A stretch of DNA of 8,088 bases from Candidatus Latescibacterota bacterium (GTDB lineage: Bacteria > Latescibacterota > UBA2968 > GCA-2709665): positions 1 to 8,088 of the forward strand of contig JASLMQ010000847.1 of NCBI GenBank assembly GCA_030746455.1, in the 5' to 3' direction. The notes beneath the pieces were generated by a model, which saw only the letters and a list, made by a program, of their open reading frames with translations, was not told the origin of the DNA and searched no databases. The position numbers and the translations under genes were made by a program. Positions 1 to 6,132 of the stretch are shown in pieces. The first letter of the stretch is position 1. Each line of letters opens with the position of its first letter.

Positions 1-587
1 GTCACGTGCCCCACCTTGTACTTGCGGATGATCCCGGTCAAGCTGGGTCGGGCGTAGTGGTAGCCGAAGCATCGGAAGGTCTCCCCTCCCACGAACCCGA
101 AGCTCTGGCGCGGATCCCACGTGCTCTGCAGCACGACGGTCTCAGGATGATCAGGATGGGGAAACACGGTCTGGCAGTAGTCGCAGGTCATCTGTTCCGG
201 GCTGTCCGGTGACCAGCTCCACTGACCGTTCGGGTGCCACGGCAGGCCTTTTGCCCGGCAGGCGGGGCACGGACCCACGCAGCCGGGAGTCGTGACCTCG
301 ATCATCTGCTCCAGATAGGCCGGCGTGATCAGAGGAGACGCTGCCTCCGCATCCTCTCGAACCTGCGACACGACGCTCCCGGCCCACTCGTAGCGCTCCG
401 CGTTTTCTCGCGCACGCACAAGATCCTCGGATTTGACCGCCGTACATGGATGCGAGACCATCAGACGATACTTCTGCCAGTCTGACCAGTCTGTCGGGCC
501 CGAGGTGCTCGCGGCGGCTGCCGACTTGGCGATGTCCAGGAGGAACAGGGCTACCAGAATGGTCAGTACGGCCAATGCGTAGATCAC
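1..587 (-). CDS. Exported heparinase/alginate-lyase-like protein, N-terminal part (cut by left window edge)
   Basis: The frame is open from a GTG at 587-585 to the window edge: 195 codons with no stop. The GTG is chosen because AAGGAG lies 5 bases upstream; no in-frame ATG precedes it, and another in-frame GTG at 644 has no such site. Residues 2-20 are strongly hydrophobic (IYALAVLTILVALFLLDIA) and are followed by KSAAAAS, suggesting a signal peptide or membrane anchor. The n-region has no Lys/Arg, which is atypical. Residues 103-138 hold a C-x3-C-x2-C then C-x2-C pattern (GCVGPCPAC and CDYC), zinc-ribbon-like, with the Trp-rich segment WHPNGQWSW between the clusters. Cysteine pairs of this style, followed by an aromatic segment before the helical toroid, are known from environmental heparinase II/III proteins. 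The catalytic domain would lie beyond the edge, so the lyase assignment is inference. The gene lies after a terminator and is probably transcribed separately from the upstream operon. Confidence 0.72.
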   Translation of the reverse strand, partial: MIYALAVLTILVALFLLDIAKSAAAASTSGPTDWSDWQKYRLMVSHPCTAVKSEDLVRARENAERYEWAGSVVSQVREDAEAASPLITPAYLEQMIEVTTPGCVGPCPACRAKGLPWHPNGQWSWSPDSPEQMTCDYCQTVFPHPDHPETVVLQSTWDPRQSFGFVGGETFRCFGYHYARPSLTGIIRKYKVGHV

Positions 588-592
588 GATGT

Positions 593-598
593 CTCCTT
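593..598 (-). promoter_or_regulatory. Ribosome binding site (AAGGAG) deciding the GTG start at 587
   Basis: On the minus strand AAGGAG is followed by ACATC and then GTG. It is a near-consensus Shine-Dalgarno and the main evidence that a real gene starts here despite having no ATG. I found no convincing -35/-10 pair in the 120 bases between the terminator and this site. Confidence 0.7.
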
Positions 599-707
599 GG
601 GATATGTGGAATGTCGGCAGGTCAACGAAGCCATTGTTGGCCACACCCGCCAGGCAGTATGCACGACCCCGACTGGCAAAATGCGGAACGAAATGTCCAT
701 CCGCAAA

Positions 708-746
708 CGCAAAAGACGGGGGCCGTTCACAACCGAAACGGCCCCC
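708..746 (-). terminator. Rho-independent terminator after the URO-D gene
   Basis: A perfect 10-bp inverted repeat (718-727 with 737-746; on the minus strand GGGGGCCGTT / AACGGCCCCC) encloses a 9-base loop. On the minus strand it is followed by GTCTTTTGCGTTT, a short and interrupted T-tract. It begins 32 bases after the TAG stop of the URO-D gene, the expected place for an operon end. The stem is very GC-rich and exact; the imperfect T-run is the only weakness. The opposite strand also folds but has no T-run after the hairpin, so the signal is directional. Confidence 0.8.
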
Positions 747-778
747 TGGATCGCTGCCCTGACCAACGCGTCAGCGCC

Positions 779-1921
779 CTAGTTGATCCATCTATCCCTG
801 ACCTGCTTCCACTCATCGATCATCGCGTGGATGTTGGCCACCGGGTCCTGTGGCTGGAATGTAGAGACTGCCGCCAGGATCGTCCCTCGTGGTCCGCAGG
901 TCTCATAGAAGTTCCGAACGGATTGCCGAACCGTCTCCTCCGATCCCATATGCACGTGTGTGGCCTCGCTGACGCCACCCCAGAAGCTCTTCTTCTTTCC
1001 AAGCACCTCCCAGGCGGTTGCCAGGTCCTGCCCTCCCAGCGTCGGGTCGAAGTCGAACAGGCAGTCGAAGCTCAGGTCCTCCAGGATGTCGAGGATAGGC
1101 ATCAGACCCGTACACACAGCCGAGACCACGGCCATGCCATACTGATGGGCCAGCTCGATCTCCTTCCGGAACCGGGGCGCCATGTAGTGGCGGACCTGCT
1201 GCGGGTTGCAGAAATCGGCGGTCTCGTAGTGCGAGCTGCGCCGGACCATATCCACCCCGATCCGGCCCGCGATCTCGATCCGCGCGAGCGAGACGCGGTG
1301 CTCGATGTCGGCCAGCCGCTCCACCAGCTCCGGCTTGTCCATCGAGAGCCACACGGCCCGCTCTGCCCCGAAGATCGAGTACGCCGCATACAACCCGCTG
1401 CCTACCAGCATGTACATCGGGACCTGCCAACGCTCCGCCCGGTCCTTCACCTCGCCGAATTCTGATTCCAGCTCGGAATCGGTGCGCTCAGGTGGCAGGT
1501 ACACGTACTCCAGCCTGTCCATGTCCGCTTCAGTCTCGACCCACGGTTTCACGAGCCTCGACGACAGGTGATCGGACCTCAGGGGGAAGTCGTCACCGTG
1601 GGGCCAGTCATCCGTCCGTCGCACGGTGCATCCGAGAGGTCCTGCCGGCGTCTCGTAGACCTTATGCATCAAGGGATATTTCGAATCGCGCGGATGTTCA
1701 GTCCAGACTCGCTCTCGCACGCCTGGATGCACGTCGGGTCCCATGCTCATGGGCACGAACGCATCCACACCGAGGCGATTGATCAGTACGTCCAGCCGCT
1801 CTTCCTCATCCTTCCAGGTGAGACCTCCGGATCCGGGGGACTCTCCGAAAACGGGCATACACGGAGGGTAGTCCAAATCCTCGCGCCTCAGTGCCGCCGT
1901 GATGCGTTCTCTGGGCGTCAT
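779..1921 (-). CDS. Uroporphyrinogen decarboxylase (URO-D) superfamily protein, methyltransferase-like
   Basis: A 380-residue protein beginning MTPRERITAALRRED, the typical opening of URO-D superfamily proteins, so the ATG at 1921 is preferred over an in-frame start at 2107 that would overlap the previous gene. GAGGG lies 8 bases upstream. The order of conserved segments fits a TIM-barrel URO-D protein: GVDAFVP (51-57), SSHYETADFCNP (229-240), EIELAHQYGMAVVSAVC (254-270), FDFDPTLGGQDL (289-300), FWGGVSEATHVHMGSEETVR (313-332) and the terminal PVANIHAMIDEW. The N-terminal substrate-binding motif of true HemE (RQAGRYLPEY-like) is absent, so haem synthesis is unlikely. H259 with C270 could be the metal-binding pair of the MtaA/CmuA methyltransferase branch, but the usual His-x-Cys spacing is not clear. 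No signal peptide, so presumably cytosolic. It starts 40 bases after the lyase stop, in the same operon. Substrate unknown; demethylation of a sugar or another methylated compound is one possibility. Confidence 0.88.
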   Translation of the reverse strand: MTPRERITAALRREDLDYPPCMPVFGESPGSGGLTWKDEEERLDVLINRLGVDAFVPMSMGPDVHPGVRERVWTEHPRDSKYPLMHKVYETPAGPLGCTVRRTDDWPHGDDFPLRSDHLSSRLVKPWVETEADMDRLEYVYLPPERTDSELESEFGEVKDRAERWQVPMYMLVGSGLYAAYSIFGAERAVWLSMDKPELVERLADIEHRVSLARIEIAGRIGVDMVRRSSHYETADFCNPQQVRHYMAPRFRKEIELAHQYGMAVVSAVCTGLMPILDILEDLSFDCLFDFDPTLGGQDLATAWEVLGKKKSFWGGVSEATHVHMGSEETVRQSVRNFYETCGPRGTILAAVSTFQPQDPVANIHAMIDEWKQVRDRWIN

Positions 1922-1929
1922 ACCAGGAA

Positions 1930-1934
1930 CCCTC
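1930..1934 (-). promoter_or_regulatory. Ribosome binding site supporting the URO-D start at 1921
   Basis: GAGGG on the minus strand, 8 bases before the ATG at 1921. Together with the protein start MTPRER it rules out the longer 442-residue reading frame from 2107. Confidence 0.6.
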
Positions 1935-1961
1935 GTGTCGCCGCGTATCGCGTCAGGAACT

Positions 1962-4526
1962 TCACAATTTGGCGCCAATCTCAATTGCCGCTGGTTCGTC
2001 TGCCTGCGCAATCTGCTTCCCGTGCAGCACGACGCTCCTCGCCCCCACCACGGCCAGATAGGGCCCTTCCCGGATGAACGACCCCGCATCGAGCGAAAGC
2101 CCGTCAAGCTCGATCGGGTCGTCCGCTTTACCCAGAGTCACCGTTTTGGTCAGTGCACCATGACCCGCTGCCTCTTCTACCGTGAGTTCACCATCATCTC
2201 CTTCCTCGATGGACATCACCGTGTCCTTCGACGCATCACGATCGCTGGTGGCGTACAGCAGGTTCGCGATCCTGAGCCGGTCTCCTGCGCCCATTTGCGC
2301 CTGTCTGGTCTGCTTCAGCACCGTCACGTGCTTGTTGTCGTACGCAGAGAAACGCCCATAGCCATAGTCGGGGTAGGCCGAGCAGGAAACGCCGCCCGCG
2401 TTCACGATGTGGAGCCTTGCCGTGGAATAGACGCGAAGCGTGCCGTCCTCCGGATGAGGAAGGGGTTCGTCCAGCTCCTGGCTGACGCAGTAGCGGCAGC
2501 CGTCAAGGGTGCAATCACCCAACGTCTGCCAGTAGGTCGAGACCTCGAACGTCCCTTTCGATCTTGCCACGAAATCGTCCACGACCACGAAGAACCTGCC
2601 ACGCATCCAGAAGATGTTGCGCGTCCAGTCCATGCCGCCATAGTCGGCGACTCGGGACTGGACGATCCCCGACCGCAGGAAGCTATCCAGCCTTTCAATC
2701 GTCGCGAATGAAGGGATATCGGTCTGGAAGGGCTTCTCCCTCAGTGCTTCATCACCTGCCTCCGCGGAGGGTCCATCACGGGTTTGCGAGACCGAGTCGA
2801 CCAACGGCGTGTCGCATCGGATTTCCCTGACGACGGCGCAATTGTGCATGGACGGCGGCATCGGTCTGAAGTAGATCGATCCGTCGTGCTGGCTGTCGAC
2901 CAGGAAGCTGCATCCCTTCCAGGTTAGTCCCACGACCGCGTTCGTGTCCGCGTCACGGTGGACCCCGTTCCTCGCCCAGTGTCCATCCAGGCAGAGGTAC
3001 TCGGCCTCGGGATCGAATCGATCGCGAAAGCTGATCTTGTCAAAATACCTCTGGCCGGCCTCTCCCCCGGTTGCCTTCACATAGTACTCCGGCAAGTCTG
3101 TCACGGAGATGCCGGTGTACCGCTCCGGCACATCGGGCGATAGATCCGAGGCATAGATGCCGTCAGTCATCATCATCACCCAGCCCGGGGGAAGCTCCCC
3201 GGTATGGGTGCCCTTGGTCGACCAGAGCTCGGGTTTCCCCATGTCGAACGTGTGGCTGCCCGTGTTCCCCCAGAGCTCAGGTTCCTGCAACCAGTTCTCG
3301 ACCCATTTCAGCTGAGGATCGCTAAGGAACCTGACGCCGTATCGCAGCGCGTTGCCCACCAGGGGTCGGTCCCCGTAGCGGGCCTCGCCATAGCCGCATT
3401 CCCGACCCAGGTTGTCGGTGACCACCACGGCGCGATCCGCACATGCCCTGAGGAATCCGCTCTCGATCATCCTACCCGCGCCTGAATGCGCATCGTACGC
3501 CAGACAGTGCCCGATACCTGGCCAGTAGTAGTAGCCGGCACAATCGTCCTGGTTCAGCCATGAACGGAAGCCCGCGTCGAAAAAGGTATCCACGCAGGCC
3601 AGGAGGCCATCGAACTCGGTGTACCCATAGTACTTCCTGAAGTACCGTGCGCCCCAGTAGAAGGTGAGTGCCGCGTGACTCGCGTGGTTCTGGAGCAGCC
3701 GGTCGTCCGGACAGGCCTCGTGGCAGTGCCATCCGCCGTGCTCCTGGCTGGCGTGGCGGGTGAGGGCCAGCAGCATATTCGTGATCGCCAGCCGCTCCTC
3801 GTCGGAGAAGACCTCGCTCTCCTCGATCAAGTCCCAGAACAAGAGGATGATCTTCCCGCGGAAGAAGAAATCGTGGCCGTTGCAGTCGGCATAGAGATCC
3901 TCCATTCGGGCGAAGAGCGCCTCCTTGGCGATTTCTCCCTGCCGGGGATCGTCGGTCAGGCAGTATGCGGCCATCGGTGCCCCGATCTTCGCTGCATTGC
4001 TCACATCGCCATCGAACGGGAAGAACGGCCTGTGCCTCGAGTCCGTCTCGTGGATTCTGGGCAGTAGGCATGGTCCTGCATCCAGGTTCCCAATGATCTC
4101 GACTAGCTTCCCAGCGGCCCGCTCTGTTCCCCGGCGATCGCTCCCGGCGGCCACGACCGCGTTGGTGCCCGTCGCGTACGGATTGTGGATGGTGTGAACC
4201 AGGTAACAGCCGCAACCGGGAAGGTAGCCATCGGCCCACGTATAGCGCTGGCGGTAGAGTTCATAGGTACCGCTATTGGAGTTGCAGTCTCCGATTAGAA
4301 TAGTGTGACGGCTTCTGAGGAGGTCTTCACCGATGGACCCATCCAGAACGACATTCAACTCCTCGCCGCAGTGTCTCATCACGGACCGGGCGACATCGTG
4401 CGCAAGTGCCTCGAGCTCGAGCGGCGCCGCCACAACGGTCCTGTCTCGCTCCAGAGGCGTTGAGAGATGTAGATCCTTGAGCCTCGTGATCTCCGCGGCG
4501 CTCTTCGACACTTCAGGACTCCCCAT
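1962..4526 (-). CDS. Heparinase II/III-like polysaccharide lyase (full length)
   Basis: From the ATG at 4526 the protein has 854 residues; an in-frame GTG at 4571 would add 15. Residues about 30-150 form an alpha/beta domain with HTILIGD (74-80) and AVVAAGSDRRGTERAAGKLV (123-142), like the small domain in front of several glycosidases (GH20b / GH67-N type). Residues about 165-420 are helical and aromatic, consistent with an (alpha/alpha) toroid; candidate active-site segments are QNHASHAALTFYWG (279-292) and YYYWPGIGHCLAYDAHSG (332-349). Residues about 440-850 read as the heparinase-type beta-sandwich, with YGGMDWTRNIFWMRGRFFVV (629-648). Family enzymes cleave uronate-containing chains by beta-elimination; the substrate here cannot be told. 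No signal peptide is visible, so it may act on imported oligosaccharides in the cytosol. Its C-terminal third is paralogous to the upstream gene at 6133-8088. Assigned from pattern, not alignment. Confidence 0.78.
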   Translation of the reverse strand: MGSPEVSKSAAEITRLKDLHLSTPLERDRTVVAAPLELEALAHDVARSVMRHCGEELNVVLDGSIGEDLLRSRHTILIGDCNSNSGTYELYRQRYTWADGYLPGCGCYLVHTIHNPYATGTNAVVAAGSDRRGTERAAGKLVEIIGNLDAGPCLLPRIHETDSRHRPFFPFDGDVSNAAKIGAPMAAYCLTDDPRQGEIAKEALFARMEDLYADCNGHDFFFRGKIILLFWDLIEESEVFSDEERLAITNMLLALTRHASQEHGGWHCHEACPDDRLLQNHASHAALTFYWGARYFRKYYGYTEFDGLLACVDTFFDAGFRSWLNQDDCAGYYYWPGIGHCLAYDAHSGAGRMIESGFLRACADRAVVVTDNLGRECGYGEARYGDRPLVGNALRYGVRFLSDPQLKWVENWLQEPELWGNTGSHTFDMGKPELWSTKGTHTGELPPGWVMMMTDGIYASDLSPDVPERYTGISVTDLPEYYVKATGGEAGQRYFDKISFRDRFDPEAEYLCLDGHWARNGVHRDADTNAVVGLTWKGCSFLVDSQHDGSIYFRPMPPSMHNCAVVREIRCDTPLVDSVSQTRDGPSAEAGDEALREKPFQTDIPSFATIERLDSFLRSGIVQSRVADYGGMDWTRNIFWMRGRFFVVVDDFVARSKGTFEVSTYWQTLGDCTLDGCRYCVSQELDEPLPHPEDGTLRVYSTARLHIVNAGGVSCSAYPDYGYGRFSAYDNKHVTVLKQTRQAQMGAGDRLRIANLLYATSDRDASKDTVMSIEEGDDGELTVEEAAGHGALTKTVTLGKADDPIELDGLSLDAGSFIREGPYLAVVGARSVVLHGKQIAQADEPAAIEIGAKL

Positions 4527-4654
4527 CCTGTGATGGTGGGCATCAACGCCTGGCCTGGCAAGCGCCCACACACGTGGAATGCCCCATGGCGTTCCTCACC
4601 GTGCTTGACGAATGGACCGGTCCGGGGGTATCCTAATAGAGGAGGCTGTTCCTC
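4527..4654 (-). other. Longest gap in the operon, with a possible 14-codon leader ORF
   Basis: This 128-base spacer separates the GH-like gene from the lyase. On the minus strand GGTGAGG (4594-4600) lies 6 bases before an ATG (4587-4585). That frame encodes only MGHSTCVGACQARR and stops at TGA 4545-4543, 16 bases before the lyase ATG at 4526. The lyase ATG itself has no well-placed Shine-Dalgarno (only CACAGG directly against it). The small ORF could be a translational coupler, or mark an original start lost by a frameshift, or be chance. A 10-base palindrome GGACCGGTCC (4614-4623) is present, but no T-tract terminator or clear promoter. Confidence 0.3.
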
Positions 4655-6100
4655 TCATCGCCGCAGCCATGCCATCTCCTTCTCTCGCTCCATATTCACC
4701 CACGACGGGATCCTGAACTCCCAGTAGCGTTTCGCCTCCTCTTCCGCTCCCGCGTAGATCGAGTAGATCGTCGCGTTCCTGCACTGTATCTCCACGCGGA
4801 TCTCCCGATGCGCCAGGGCACTCAGGTCGGGCTTCCCCCCCCAGGCCAGCACGTGCCCGGTTGAGTTCCCGCTGATCGGCACAGCGTTCTTCACTGCAAG
4901 GCCACGAATCGGCTTCCCATCCGTATCCAGGATTCCCGCCCGCAGCCAGCCACCCTTCCCGATCCTGGCGTTCACGCAGAAACGTGCTGTCTCCGTCCAG
5001 AATGGGCGGGTCAGCATCTTGCCGTTCGTCTTGGCCGTTACCCCCACGAAGCGGTCCGGCTTGCAGGACGCGTATCCGAGGCCCCCCCTCGGAGCTTGGC
5101 GACGCCATTCGGTCTCTGCGTGTCGAGGGCGCGTTCCTGCGTAGTAGTACCGGATTTCGTCCTCCAGGAACACTGGCTGGCTCGCAGGCAGGACCTGTCC
5201 GGAATCGAAGCGCTTCTTGTCCTTCGCCACAGGAATCCACGGACTCCCCTGCGCCGTTCGGTGCCAGCAGGTGCTTCCGCGAGCGTGGACGAACTCTGGC
5301 TCCAGGTAGCCGCTCATCTTCGTGAATCCCATGTCCTCGACGTCTGTGTAGTAGAGCCACAGCGTGCCGATCAGGTACGCGCCATAGGGAACGGCCCCGA
5401 GTCCGTAGAACTGGGTGTTCGGCGGATCGTCCTGGTCAGGCTCCATCACCACCGACGCCTCCGAGAAGTCCCTGAAGTTCCACGATTCTGTGCGCGCCAC
5501 CCGTCGATCCGAGAAGCCCGGTCGGTGGTAGGCCACGAATCGGCCGTCCGACATGCGGTGGAGGCCGATCGGGCAGTCCGGATGCGTGCCGATCACGGGG
5601 TTTTCTGCCGACGGTTTCCAGCGAATCCCGTCCGCGCTGTGGAAGGCGCCGATCCGACCCGAGGGAGAGGCGCCCGCCATCATCTTGTATCGCCAGGCGG
5701 CGTTCGTTTCGGCGCAGTCATAGTGCACAGCCGCGCCGTGCGGCCGCTGATCGAACACGATATTGGTCTTCCTGCCCTCTACAGGCGCGATGTCGAGCTC
5801 AGGCCGTCTCCAGACGATGCCATCGTCGCTCTCCGCGTATGCCAGCACCAATCGGGTTGGTGGCACCCGGGTCGTGTACCACATCTGGAACAGCCCGTCC
5901 TCCGGTCGTCGGATCACCGAGCCGTACAGCGACATGGTGTCCCATCCCCACGTCTGAACGGAATCCATAATCGGTTCGGTCGAGTGCTTCCGTGGGCGCT
6001 CGAGCTTCCTCACAAAGCCCTTGATCGACTCGAGTTGTCGGTAGTCGAAGAACAGGATCTTGATCATCTTGGGTCCCCATCGGAAGCGCTCGTCAAACAT
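4655..6100 (-). CDS. GH32/GH43-like five-bladed beta-propeller protein with C-terminal beta-sandwich
   Basis: A 481-residue protein. Near the N-terminus ILFFDYRQLESIKGFVRKLE (15-34) followed by PRKH matches the opening of a family with the pattern 'LFLDD..I....g..r.lh.p.KH...P', then YGSVIRRPEDGLFQMWYTT (59-77). Propeller-type repeats include YAESDDGIVWRRPELD (88-103) and FHSADGIRWKPSAENPVIG (153-171), the DGxxW signature of GH32/GH43/GH68-fold proteins. Residues about 345-450 look like the GH32-style sandwich: LTRPF, then FCVNARIGKGGWLRAGILD, DGKPIRG, and VEIQCRNATIYSIYA. A role in cleaving or binding furanosides or other sugars is inferred; catalytic acids were not assigned. No signal peptide is visible. 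It starts 32 bases after the preceding stop, so it is likely co-transcribed. M12 at 6067, with GGGGA 6 bases upstream, is an equally acceptable start; the site before 6100 (GTGAG, 2 bases away) is weak. Confidence 0.75.
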   Translation of the reverse strand: MFDERFRWGPKMIKILFFDYRQLESIKGFVRKLERPRKHSTEPIMDSVQTWGWDTMSLYGSVIRRPEDGLFQMWYTTRVPPTRLVLAYAESDDGIVWRRPELDIAPVEGRKTNIVFDQRPHGAAVHYDCAETNAAWRYKMMAGASPSGRIGAFHSADGIRWKPSAENPVIGTHPDCPIGLHRMSDGRFVAYHRPGFSDRRVARTESWNFRDFSEASVVMEPDQDDPPNTQFYGLGAVPYGAYLIGTLWLYYTDVEDMGFTKMSGYLEPEFVHARGSTCWHRTAQGSPWIPVAKDKKRFDSGQVLPASQPVFLEDEIRYYYAGTRPRHAETEWRRQAPRGGLGYASCKPDRFVGVTAKTNGKMLTRPFWTETARFCVNARIGKGGWLRAGILDTDGKPIRGLAVKNAVPISGNSTGHVLAWGGKPDLSALAHREIRVEIQCRNATIYSIYAGAEEEAKRYWEFRIPSWVNMEREKEMAWLRR

Positions 6101-6132
6101 ATCTCACGCTGGCCGTTCAGCTCTCTCGGCGC

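Noticed and set aside
151..447. Minus-strand 98-codon frame from an ATG
   Set aside because: It is in a different frame from the 195-codon GTG gene, which has a ribosome binding site, a hydrophobic N-terminus and a cysteine motif.
446..1465. Plus-strand open frame of 339 codons
   Set aside because: It lies opposite the URO-D gene, whose protein has clear family motifs; the plus-strand product is Arg/Pro/His-rich without recognisable domains, typical of antisense frames in GC-rich DNA.
1922..1961. Seven-base direct repeat GTTCCTG in the lyase/URO-D spacer
   Set aside because: Two short copies in 40 bases can arise by chance; no symmetry or known operator pattern.
779..2107. Longer 442-residue version of the URO-D protein
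   Set aside because: The extra 62 residues overlap the lyase C-terminus and read as antiparallel-frame noise; the family start MTPRER with its own ribosome site is at 1921.
4614..4623. Palindrome GGACCGGTCC in the spacer before the lyase
   Set aside because: Too short, with no loop or T-tract for a terminator and no second copy to suggest an operator.
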